A DNA stretch of 64,000 nt from Anaerostipes sp. (GTDB lineage Bacteria > Bacillota > Clostridia > Lachnospirales > Lachnospiraceae): assembly GCF_018381315.1 (NCBI RefSeq), contig NZ_JAGZSD010000002.1, positions 193,003-257,002 on the forward strand, in the 5' to 3' direction. Below the pieces are notes generated by a model. The model did not search any database. It was not told where the DNA came from and saw nothing but the letters and a program-made list of their open reading frames with translations. This document shows positions 26,577 to 34,117 of the stretch, in pieces (within the stretch, counting starts at the first letter, position 1; every line of letters begins with the position of its first letter). The translations under genes and the position numbers were made by a program.

Positions 26577-26585
26577 TGCTATAAT
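26577..26585 (+). promoter_or_regulatory. Extended -10 promoter of the DeoR-family gene
   Basis: TGCTATAAT, an extended -10, lies directly after the terminator T-run and 52 bases before the ATG. ATACTTG downstream at 26601-26607 may be an operator shared with the deoC promoter. Confidence 0.6.
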
Positions 26586-26636
26586 TTATCCTGAAGAGAT
26601 ATACTTGAACGAATAGAAAAAGCATGGAGGAATCAT

Positions 26637-27410
26637 ATGTTTGCAGAAGAACGGAAAGAAAAGATCATGAAGCTTTTAAGGCAGAATAAAAGGACAAGCA
26701 TCGGAGAACTCACCGAATTGTTCCAGGTCAGCGGTACAACCATCCGCACCTACCTTACAGAGCTTGAAAAGGCAGGCAAACTGATCCGGACACACGGGGG
26801 AGCCATGCTGAATGAGGATGTTCTGGATATGGAAGAATCCATTTCTACAAGAAAAGATAAACGGACAGAGGAGAAGAAAAAGATCGCAGAGACTGCCAGA
26901 ACCATGATTGATGACGGAGATATGATCCTTCTGGACAGCGGAACGACCACGCTGGAGCTTGCCAGGCTTTTGAAGGATGCCAACAATCTCACTGTAGTGA
27001 CCAATGATCTTCAGATCGCCCTGGAACTGCAGAAGCACCAGGGAATCTATCTGATCTTTTTGGGAGGTCATGTGAGGAACCATTTTGAATGTACGGTGGG
27101 AAATATGGGACTTAAGTTTCTGGAAGATCTGTCTGCGGACAAGGCATTTATGTCTGCCAACGCTCTTTCTATAGCAAAGGGTGCCACTACACCGAATCTG
27201 GAGCAGGCTGAGATAAAAAGAGGGATGATGGGAATCGCAGAGCGCAAGTATTTAATCTGCGACAGCTCTAAGATCGGAAAGCGTACCATCTGTTCCTATG
27301 CAAAGACAGAGGAGTTCCACAGGCTGATTACCGATGGGGATATACCGGTCCACACGAGAGAAATGCTGGAAAAGCAGGGCATGGAAGTTATCTGCTGTGA
27401 AAAATCATAA
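26637..27410 (+). CDS. DeoR-family transcriptional regulator
   Basis: 257 residues. The N-terminal helix-turn-helix (ERKEKIMKLLRQNKRTSIGELTELFQVSGTTIRTYLTELEKAGKLIRTHGGA) is typical of DeoR repressors, and the C-terminal sugar-phosphate-sensing domain contains DSGTTTLELARLL and VTNDLQIALEL. Such proteins respond to a phosphorylated sugar intermediate. It directly follows the deoC/dehydrogenase/PTS operon but has its own promoter, so it is the obvious candidate to control that operon. ATGGAGGAATCAT precedes the start codon. Confidence 0.9.
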   Translation: MFAEERKEKIMKLLRQNKRTSIGELTELFQVSGTTIRTYLTELEKAGKLIRTHGGAMLNEDVLDMEESISTRKDKRTEEKKKIAETARTMIDDGDMILLDSGTTTLELARLLKDANNLTVVTNDLQIALELQKHQGIYLIFLGGHVRNHFECTVGNMGLKFLEDLSADKAFMSANALSIAKGATTPNLEQAEIKRGMMGIAERKYLICDSSKIGKRTICSYAKTEEFHRLITDGDIPVHTREMLEKQGMEVICCEKS

Positions 27411-27421
27411 ACAAATTTAAA

Positions 27422-27458
27422 AATCCCGCAGACAGTGCATGCACCGTCTGTGGGATTC
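27422..27458. terminator. Terminator after the DeoR-family gene
   Basis: AATCCCGCAGAC pairs with GTCTGTGGGATT (one G-U) around a short GTGCATGCAC element. It lies between the convergent regulator and cold-shock genes and may serve both. Confidence 0.75.
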
Positions 27459-27491
27459 TTGCAAAATCTATTTAATTCAAAAAGAAAAAGA

Positions 27492-27695
27492 TTAAGCTAA
27501 TTTGGATACGTTCTCAGCCTGTTTTCCGCGAGGTCCTTCTGCGATTTCAAAGCTGACCTGCTGTCCTTCTTCTAAAGTTTTGAATCCATCACCAGAGATT
27601 GCTGAGAAGTGTACGAATACGTCGTCTCCGCCTTCCTGTGAAATAAATCCGTAACCTTTTTCTGAGTTAAACCATTTTACTGTACCAGTGTTCAT
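27492..27695 (-). CDS. Cold-shock protein, CspA family
   Basis: 67 residues, one cold-shock domain with both RNA-binding motifs: KGYGFI (RNP1) and VFVHF (RNP2). The start MNTGTVKWFNSEKGYGFI is standard. It binds single-stranded RNA and DNA and acts as an RNA chaperone. GGAGGTACCCAA precedes the ATG. The gene has a leader of about 145 bases with a hairpin and U-run, listed separately, which suggests control of its own elongation. Confidence 0.96.
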   Translation of the reverse strand: MNTGTVKWFNSEKGYGFISQEGGDDVFVHFSAISGDGFKTLEEGQQVSFEIAEGPRGKQAENVSKLA

Positions 27696-27763
27696 TTGGG
27701 TACCTCCATTAAAAATAAAAAATTAACATTACTTTAATTATCAGTGAACTGTAAGATAAAACG

Positions 27764-27821
27764 AAAAAAGATCACGTTCCAGAGGGATACATAGCAATAC
27801 AACATCCGCCCGGACGTGATC
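27764..27821 (-). terminator. Attenuator-like hairpin in the cold-shock gene leader
   Basis: Read on the minus strand, GATCACGTCC (27812-27821) pairs with GGAACGTGATC (27770-27780) and is followed by six T residues (27769-27764). The loop is about 31 bases. It starts about 20 bases after the predicted start of transcription and lies about 70 bases before the coding region, so it would end the RNA early unless it is overcome. Confidence 0.65.
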
Positions 27822-27846
27822 TATACATTCACTAATAACAGTAATT

Positions 27847-27875
27847 ATCATAACACAACCATTGTTTTTTTACAA
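27847..27875 (-). promoter_or_regulatory. Sigma-A promoter of the cold-shock gene
   Basis: On the minus strand TTGTAA, 17 bases, TATGAT. The -35 overlaps the stop codon of the upstream minus-strand gene (27870-27872). Confidence 0.7.
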
Positions 27876-28295
27876 ATACTTTTTTAAACTATCAATACTT
27901 TCTTCGTAGAGTTTTACAAGATCCGCTGACATCGACAAATTATCCTTGGAAGCGTCACAATTTTTGTGGGAACTCTGGATCAGCTGGATCATTCCCATGG
28001 TATATCCCTGGATGGACATCTCAGCCAGATGGCTTGTAGATTTATCAGCAATGGCTTTCATTTTGGTCATCCATTCAGCATATTTCTTCTGTATCTCACC
28101 GATTTCTTCCGGCTGCTGCATATCTTTTGTCATTGCCTGTTTTACTCTGGAAAAGAAGTCCTGAAACTGCTGTTCCTGCTGTTCTAAGCATCCTTTGAGA
28201 TCACAGTCTGTGGTGGCCTGGGTAAGCTCCGGCATGGTATTTAACACCATCTGAAGATTTTGGTACATCTCATTTAATAGGTTCTGATTATCCAT
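27870..28295 (-). CDS. Helical cytoplasmic protein, unknown
   Basis: 141 residues from the ATG at 28295, which follows AAAGGAGATTCATT; the longer in-frame start at 28334 has no such site. The sequence is almost all amphipathic helix, rich in Gln, Met, Glu and Lys (for example NQNLLNEMYQNLQMVLNTM). There is no signal peptide or membrane helix. It could be a helical bundle, but I do not recognise the family. It lies upstream of the cold-shock gene on the same strand and divergent from the thioesterase. Confidence 0.7.
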   Translation of the reverse strand: MDNQNLLNEMYQNLQMVLNTMPELTQATTDCDLKGCLEQQEQQFQDFFSRVKQAMTKDMQQPEEIGEIQKKYAEWMTKMKAIADKSTSHLAEMSIQGYTMGMIQLIQSSHKNCDASKDNLSMSADLVKLYEESIDSLKKYL

Positions 28296-28373
28296 AATGA
28301 ATCTCCTTTCAAATACATCTGTTACAGGTAGCATTTACACAAAAGAGAAATATTATGCAAAAAGGATGATGTA

Positions 28374-28382
28374 TGTTAAAAT
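28374..28382 (+). promoter_or_regulatory. Possible extended -10 promoter of the thioesterase gene
   Basis: TGTTAAAAT fits an extended -10 (TGNTAAAAT) 41 bases before the start codon; a weak TATGCA lies 17 bases upstream. Confidence 0.45.
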
Positions 28383-28423
28383 AGGCAGTAATAAAAAATT
28401 CAGAAAGAAGGGAAGAAAGCCTT

Positions 28424-28876
28424 ATGGGAAACCGGGAGAGCTTTGAAGCAAATATGAGACGGCGGATGGAAGCTATCCGCCATGTGAGCGATCACAGTAT
28501 TTTTAATGAACTGAGTGGAAAGATTGTTGATTACGACTATGATAAAAAGAGCCTGACTATGGAGTTCTATGCAGGTGATTTTCATAGAAATGGTTTTAAC
28601 ATTATGTTCGGGGGATCCCTGGTGGGGATGTTTGATATAACGTTCGGGACATTGACAAGCGGGCTGGGAGATTACGACATTGCGCCGACTGTCCAGCTGT
28701 CCACCTCTTTTCTGAAAGGAATTCCGATCGGATCAACGGTGACGGTCAAAGCAGAGGCAGTATCCACTGGAAAAACCATCATGAATTTTATGGGGAAAGC
28801 CTATGTAGGTACAGAACTGGCAGGCAGTGCCACCGGGATTTTTAAAACTCCGAGACCGTTTCAGTCATATAAATAA
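28424..28876 (+). CDS. Hotdog-fold (PaaI-like) thioesterase
   Basis: 150 residues. NGFNIMFGGSLVGMFDITFGTLTSGLG resembles the active-site helix region of PaaI/YigI-type acyl-CoA thioesterases (usually HxGG..., here MFGGSL). APTVQLSTSFLKGIPIGSTVTVKAEAVSTGKTIMNF gives the following strands. It probably hydrolyses an acyl-CoA or related thioester. The weak match at the catalytic turn makes the substrate uncertain. GGGAAGAAAG precedes the start. It is a single gene with a strong hairpin after it. Confidence 0.75.
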   Translation: MGNRESFEANMRRRMEAIRHVSDHSIFNELSGKIVDYDYDKKSLTMEFYAGDFHRNGFNIMFGGSLVGMFDITFGTLTSGLGDYDIAPTVQLSTSFLKGIPIGSTVTVKAEAVSTGKTIMNFMGKAYVGTELAGSATGIFKTPRPFQSYK

Positions 28877-28897
28877 ACTTTGAGTATTTCTCAGTTG

Positions 28898-28930
28898 TCA
28901 GAAGGAGGCCCTGAAAGGGCCTCCTTCTGA
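28898..28930. terminator. Bidirectional terminator between thioesterase and the molybdenum hydroxylase operon
   Basis: A perfect 14-bp stem, TCAGAAGGAGGCCC at 28898-28911 with its complement at 28917-28930, and a 5-base loop. T-tracts are weak on both sides. Confidence 0.75.
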
Positions 28931-28994
28931 ATATATACTGTCCATTTTGGCCAGTCCGAATGCAGACGGAAAAATGGCTAAAATATAAAAATTG

Positions 28995-29480
28995 TCAGGG
29001 TTGGAGTTCTTTATTTACTTTCTGCACTGCATTGATAATGTTTTCATAGCCGGTACAGCGGCAGAGATTTCCGGCCATATGCTTTCGGATTTTTTCACGG
29101 GTTAATTCTTTCTCGCCCTGTTCCAGGAGAACTGTAGCTGACATAATAAAACCTGGTGTGCAGAAGCCGCACTGAATGGCTCCTTCTTCGATAAAAGCTT
29201 CCTGTATCCGGGTGAGTTCTCCGTTTGGGCCCATGAGGCCTTCCAGAGTACGGATCTGTTTTCCCTGTGCCCAAACAGCCAGATAAATACAGGAGTCAAT
29301 GGTCTCTCCATCTACAATGACCGTACATGCACCGCACTCTCCTGCCTCACAGCCTTTTTTTACAGAGGTAAGCCCAAGGCGGTTTCTGAGAAGTTCCAGC
29401 AGAGATTCCCTGACATCCACATATTCAGCAATTTCTTTTCCGTTGACTGTACAGGTTATAAGTTTTTTTTGCTGTTCCAC
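28995..29480 (-). CDS. Xanthine-dehydrogenase-family 2Fe-2S subunit
   Basis: 161 residues with two [2Fe-2S] clusters: a plant-ferredoxin-type site (CEAGECGACTV plus a later Cys in DSCIYLA) and the helical domain site (CGFCTPG and CRCTG). This is the small electron-transfer subunit of a three-part molybdenum hydroxylase. It is the last gene of the minus-strand operon, with its start 1 base after the FAD subunit stop. Substrate assignment (xanthine, nicotinate, purine or other) is not possible from this subunit. Confidence 0.93.
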   Translation of the reverse strand: MEQQKKLITCTVNGKEIAEYVDVRESLLELLRNRLGLTSVKKGCEAGECGACTVIVDGETIDSCIYLAVWAQGKQIRTLEGLMGPNGELTRIQEAFIEEGAIQCGFCTPGFIMSATVLLEQGEKELTREKIRKHMAGNLCRCTGYENIINAVQKVNKELQP

Positions 29481-29481
29481 G

Positions 29482-30360
29482 TTATTTCACCTCCTGTAGT
29501 TCAATGGCTCTTTTTAAAGCACGCCGGGCAATCTCGCCACCGACCTGAAGCCGGAATTCACGGGAAGCACGCCAGGAATCCCGGGGATTGATTTCATTCC
29601 GCACAGATTGCTCTATGGTCTGATACAGTTCATCATCCAGAGACATTCCGTTCAGTCTCTGCTGTGTTTTTTCGCAGCAGAAAGGAACAGGAGCTGCCAC
29701 GCCGAAGGCAATTTTTACATCCTCAAGGATCTGACGGCGGAGATCAGCCCTGCACATCACACAGCAGCTGACTGCAGCGATATCCATGGCATTTCTCATG
29801 GCATATTTGATATAGTGGCCGGTATATCCATTGTAATCTTCCTTACTGATCAGAATATGGGTCAGCAGTTCACCGGGTTTTAGCGCCACCCGGCCCGGAC
29901 CAAGATAAAAATCCTTGATTGGAAGGATTCGATCCCCGTCTTTACTGACAATCCTTAAGCGGGCATTCAGACAAAAACAGGCAGGAGCACTGTCGGCGCT
30001 GACTGCGCCATTGCAGAGATTTCCGCCGATGGTGCCTATGTTGCGGATCTGCGGGCCTCCGACCTGATCCACGGCCTCTCCAAGCAGGGGAATATATTCT
30101 CTGATGACTTTGTTTTCTGTCAGCCGGCGGAAGGAAGTGGAAGCACCGATGGAGATGGTTCTGTCTTCCTTAAGTGTAACGCCATTCAGGCCGCGGATAT
30201 TTCTGAGGCTTACCAGACTGCACCCGGCAAGCTTTCCTTCCCGTATACGGATCAGCACATCACTGCCCCCGCAGACAGGAACTGCATCCGGATGTTCCCT
30301 TAAAAGGCTTACAGCCTCTGATATAGAATCTGGTTCATAATAATTGGCGATATCATACAT
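29482..30360 (-). CDS. Xanthine-dehydrogenase-family FAD-binding subunit
   Basis: 292 residues from the ATG at 30360, which lies 8 bases after AAGGAGG; the in-frame ATG 10 codons upstream lacks a ribosome site. FAD-binding features include PVCGGSDVLIRIREG and the GTIGGNLCNGAVSADSAPACFCL loop typical of CoxM/XdhB-like subunits. It carries electrons between the iron-sulfur subunit and NAD or another acceptor. It lies between the other two subunit genes, with gaps of 13 and 1 bases. Confidence 0.92.
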   Translation of the reverse strand: MYDIANYYEPDSISEAVSLLREHPDAVPVCGGSDVLIRIREGKLAGCSLVSLRNIRGLNGVTLKEDRTISIGASTSFRRLTENKVIREYIPLLGEAVDQVGGPQIRNIGTIGGNLCNGAVSADSAPACFCLNARLRIVSKDGDRILPIKDFYLGPGRVALKPGELLTHILISKEDYNGYTGHYIKYAMRNAMDIAAVSCCVMCRADLRRQILEDVKIAFGVAAPVPFCCEKTQQRLNGMSLDDELYQTIEQSVRNEINPRDSWRASREFRLQVGGEIARRALKRAIELQEVK

Positions 30361-30373
30361 ATGTAATTCCTCC

Positions 30374-32659
30374 TTATACCAGACCGGCATTTCTTAATGC
30401 CTGAAATACCCTCTGGGGAGAGAGGGGAATTTCGTTGACAGCTATCCCTGTGGCGTGAAGAAATGCATTTCGGATGGCCGGTGCAGGGGGAATAGCCGGA
30501 GGTTCCCCGAGAGCCTTATTTCCAAATGGACCGGTGGGGTCTTCAAGCTCTACAAAATCCAAATGAAGGTCAGGGGCATCCATAGCGGTGGGAAGCTTGT
30601 AATCCAGCAAAGTTCCGTTTAATACCCGCCCGGTTTTCTCATCCAGCAGCATCTGTTCACTCAGTCCATATCCGATGCCCATGGACATACCTCCGTGGAC
30701 CTGCATGGAAGCAAGCTGGGGGTTGATGATTTTGCCGCTGTCATGGACATTGATAATATCAAGGACTTTGATCTTTGCCAGCTTTAAGTCTGCCTCAATT
30801 TCTGCGAAACAGGCCCCGAAGGCAATGGTATTCTTTTTAATTTGCCGGGAAATATCGGCAGTTACAGCAGAAGAGCAGGAACGGCTGTAATAGCTGTTAA
30901 GGGCCAGTTCCTCCAGAGACAGTATGGATTCCCCGCCGCACCAGATCTGCTTGTCAAACAGGGAAAGCTCCCGGCCCTTATATTCTTCGGAAACCAAAGT
31001 TCCGGCATAAGCAAGGATCTTTTCTTTCAAAAGTTCGGCACACTCCCTGACAGCTGTTCCGCTGATGTAGGTCTGCCTGGAAGCATAGGCGCCTGTATCA
31101 AACGGAGTGATGTCCGTATCCTGGACAGATTGAATGTGTACGTCTTCCGGAGAAAGGCCAAGGACCTCTGCAGCCATCTGTGTAAAAACCGTGTCTGAAC
31201 CCTGTCCGATCTCGGCTGCACCGGTCTGGAGCTGGACACTGCCATCCTGATTGAGGACAAGTCTGGCGCCGGATATTTCCAGAGAAATGGGCCATACACC
31301 TGTTTTATAGCTGAACAGTGCCATTCCTACGCCGCGCCGGATATCTCCTGTCTGGTTTTTATATAAGTCCCTTTTTTCTTCCCAATGTATATAATCAGCG
31401 CCCCGCCTCATACATTCTTTCACCCCGTTGGTATTTGCTGCAATAGGAGTTAAAACGGGATCTTCAAAATATCCGTCATATAAATTCAGTTCACGGAATT
31501 TGAGCGGGTCCATGGAAAGTCTGCGGGCAAGATCATCCATCAGGCACTCAGACACAAAACAAAACTGCGGGATGCCATAGCCGCGCATAGCTCCGCCTAC
31601 CGGCGTGTTGGTATATACAGTATATGCGTCTGCACGGATATTTTTAACGTTATACATATGGCGCCAGGCGGTAGCGCCGTTGGCTGCAATCGCATGGCCG
31701 TGGGAAGCATAGGCTCCCTGATTGGAATAGGCCTTCATATCTTTGGCAAGAATCTTTCCCTCTTTGGAAACACCTGCCGTTACATCATATTCAATGGAAT
31801 GGCGGGTTCTTGTATTGGCAAAGGTCTCCTCCCTGGAAAGCTCCAGCTTGACCGGACGGCCGCCTACAACTGTGGTCAGGAACGCATTGAGAGGTTCATA
31901 TAATACGTCCTGCTTATTGCCGAACCCTCCGCCGATGTATGGTTTGATGACACGGACCCTGCCCCAGGGGATACCAAGAGCCTGGCCGATAACCCTTTTT
32001 ACGATATGAGGTATCTGGGTGGAACTGATTACAACGATTCTGCCTTTTTCCATATATGCGCAGGAAATCGGGGGTTCAATATGGCAGTGCTGGACCATTG
32101 GTGTACGAAAGGATTCTTTCAGAATGATATCTGATGAGGAGAGAGCATCGTCTACATGGCCGGTCTCATATCCGCTTTTTGCTAAAATATTGTCCGGCTT
32201 TTCCTCATGCACCGGAGGAAAACTGCCTTTCATTGCTTCCCGGGGATGCAGAACCGGCGGATATTCCTTATATTCTGCCTTGATCAGTTTCAGGGCTTTG
32301 GAAGCCGTGACTTCATCCTCTGCCACTACGGCGGCAATATCATCGCCGTAATATCGGACTCTTCCGGTCAGCAGATGACGATCTGCAACATCCTGATGGG
32401 ACGGCTCCACAGACCAGGGGTGTCCGGGTGTAGGATATGTATGCTTTGGCACATCATGGAAAGTGACAACCTTTACAACACCGGCCAGAGCTTCGGCTTC
32501 GGAAGTGTCAATGGAGGTGACGATGCCGTTGGCAATGGGAGCGTGCAGCACCTTGGCGAAAAGACAGCGGTTTGGAATCAGATCGTCAGTAAATTTGGCC
32601 CTTCCGGAAACCTTTTCATAAGCATCAACTCTTTTTATACTTTGACCAACTGTTTTCAT
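30374..32659 (-). CDS. Xanthine-dehydrogenase-family molybdopterin-binding subunit
   Basis: 761 residues from the ATG at 32659 after AAGGAGATTGCCT; the upstream in-frame ATG at 32695 has no such site. The catalytic subunit holds the molybdenum cofactor; GGGFGNKQD, GGAMRGYGIPQ, IGQGSDTVFTQMAAE and the late GEPPAIPPAPAIRNA with the active-site Glu are all family hallmarks. The start KTVGQSIKRVDAYEKVSGRAKFTDD is typical of the Clostridia members. No cofactor-insertion or nucleotide-transporter gene is nearby, so the substrate remains open. Confidence 0.93.
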   Translation of the reverse strand: MKTVGQSIKRVDAYEKVSGRAKFTDDLIPNRCLFAKVLHAPIANGIVTSIDTSEAEALAGVVKVVTFHDVPKHTYPTPGHPWSVEPSHQDVADRHLLTGRVRYYGDDIAAVVAEDEVTASKALKLIKAEYKEYPPVLHPREAMKGSFPPVHEEKPDNILAKSGYETGHVDDALSSSDIILKESFRTPMVQHCHIEPPISCAYMEKGRIVVISSTQIPHIVKRVIGQALGIPWGRVRVIKPYIGGGFGNKQDVLYEPLNAFLTTVVGGRPVKLELSREETFANTRTRHSIEYDVTAGVSKEGKILAKDMKAYSNQGAYASHGHAIAANGATAWRHMYNVKNIRADAYTVYTNTPVGGAMRGYGIPQFCFVSECLMDDLARRLSMDPLKFRELNLYDGYFEDPVLTPIAANTNGVKECMRRGADYIHWEEKRDLYKNQTGDIRRGVGMALFSYKTGVWPISLEISGARLVLNQDGSVQLQTGAAEIGQGSDTVFTQMAAEVLGLSPEDVHIQSVQDTDITPFDTGAYASRQTYISGTAVRECAELLKEKILAYAGTLVSEEYKGRELSLFDKQIWCGGESILSLEELALNSYYSRSCSSAVTADISRQIKKNTIAFGACFAEIEADLKLAKIKVLDIINVHDSGKIINPQLASMQVHGGMSMGIGYGLSEQMLLDEKTGRVLNGTLLDYKLPTAMDAPDLHLDFVELEDPTGPFGNKALGEPPAIPPAPAIRNAFLHATGIAVNEIPLSPQRVFQALRNAGLV

Positions 32660-32743
32660 AGGCAATCTCCTTTTGAATATCATCAACCTGAGCACACTCT
32701 ACAGCTATTCTATGTCCGCACACAGCCTTTATAGTTATAAAAA

Positions 32744-32772
32744 ATTGTATCAGTTCTTGTACAATGTGTCAA
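32744..32772 (-). promoter_or_regulatory. Strong sigma-A promoter of the molybdenum hydroxylase operon
   Basis: On the minus strand TTGACA (consensus), 17 bases, TACAAT. It lies 85 bases before the first start codon and 41 bases after the stop of the VanZ-like gene on the same strand. Confidence 0.88.
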
Positions 32773-32812
32773 CGAAGCGCAGCAGGCTGATGATCCTGTG
32801 ATGCCGGACATT

Positions 32813-34075
32813 TTATTTGTGAAATATATATACAGTGATGGTTTCAGCATAGAAGACTTTGTTTTTTACTGTCCCCTGAAGATGTACAGTGCGTCCTTTT
32901 TTTATGTCCCGTATACTTCCTTTTCTGTTTTTCGTTCTTGTTCCCTGGTCGTAAGCGTCACAGACAGTGACCTTTGTATTTGTTTTATATTTTACCTTGA
33001 TCTGGATATCAGTGCTTTCAGAAATGTCACCGCCGCTTTTTTTGTCCTTGTAGCTATTGATTTTGGAAATGGAGAAACTTCCCGATCCAATATCTGTGAT
33101 GCTTCCTTCCAGCTTTTTCTTTTGTGAAGATGATTCATTTGTCTTTATGTTTTTGCTGTTTCCGGGAGGATCAGACAGGACGATGATCTCTGCGGTCTTA
33201 TCCTTTTTTGAAAACCAGGCTGACACTTTCGTATATTTTTTGACGGATTTAAGCTGGGACAGACTGCAGCGCTTGTAGATTGTATTAATCTGGTAAAGGC
33301 TGGTTTTGTCATTTTCATAACTTAAATAGAAGACTTTTGTGTCTGGACCGGCAGTTATAACGGAAGGTTCGCCGAAAGCTTCATCTATATCACTGGTGCA
33401 GCGGATTGTCTTGGGATTTCCGGAAGTAACAAAGCCGTTATAGTCCGGTTTCCTTTTTGGAATATCTTCTCCGCCTATAGTTTCTGTTTTATAGCGCACG
33501 AGGCCCAGCCTGTTTCCAAATTCCAGATAGGCAATGGAACCGGCAGCGGCAAATGAAATACATCCAAGGATCAGACTGATGATGTAAATCCGGTGCTGGT
33601 TCTTTCTGCACAAAACAGTGAGAAATTGAAAGCACAGGATTCCGGTACCTGCTCCCAGAACATTCAGCAGCAGGTCATCAATATCTGCTGATCCAAGGTA
33701 AAATACATACTGGCTTGTTTCAAAGAAAAGACTCAAAAGAGCTGACGAAAGTATAATTTTCAATTTGGAGCCTTTAGGACCTTTCAGTAGGCAAAGAAGA
33801 TAGCCAAAGGGAAGAAAAACCAGGCTGTTCCCCAAAAGATTTGAAAAGCTCCATAAAAAATTCCCCCGGCCTGCGATGCGGAAAAAGCTTACAAAGGTCT
33901 GAAAAGGAATCAGATTCAGAGAGCGGAATCCCTTTTTCTGTCCGGTCAGAAACATTGGAAGAGAAGAGAGGTCTGTGTCTTTTAAAAGTACAATTTTTAT
34001 TAAGATGAGCAGATAGAAAATAAAGACTGCCCAGAAAAAACGTTGAAAATATTTGTTGGATGTTTCTTTGTTCAT
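32813..34075 (-). CDS. VanZ-like membrane protein with a large outer C-terminal domain
   Basis: 420 residues. The first 185 form a VanZ-type bundle of five or six membrane helices, with NLIPFQTF and the FLPFGYLLCLL and ETSQYVFYLGSADIDDLLLNVLGAGTG signatures of that family. Residues 190-420 are soluble, Lys/Ser-rich and mostly beta, and should lie outside the membrane. Plain VanZ proteins lack this tail. It follows the sensor kinase by 42 bases on the same strand and may be part of its output or sensing. VanZ proteins can affect glycopeptide resistance, but no van genes are here. Confidence 0.8.
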   Translation of the reverse strand: MNKETSNKYFQRFFWAVFIFYLLILIKIVLLKDTDLSSLPMFLTGQKKGFRSLNLIPFQTFVSFFRIAGRGNFLWSFSNLLGNSLVFLPFGYLLCLLKGPKGSKLKIILSSALLSLFFETSQYVFYLGSADIDDLLLNVLGAGTGILCFQFLTVLCRKNQHRIYIISLILGCISFAAAGSIAYLEFGNRLGLVRYKTETIGGEDIPKRKPDYNGFVTSGNPKTIRCTSDIDEAFGEPSVITAGPDTKVFYLSYENDKTSLYQINTIYKRCSLSQLKSVKKYTKVSAWFSKKDKTAEIIVLSDPPGNSKNIKTNESSSQKKKLEGSITDIGSGSFSISKINSYKDKKSGGDISESTDIQIKVKYKTNTKVTVCDAYDQGTRTKNRKGSIRDIKKGRTVHLQGTVKNKVFYAETITVYIFHK

Positions 34076-34117
34076 AGTGATCTCCTTTTCAATGTGGGGA
34101 GATCAGGCAGAAAAGGA

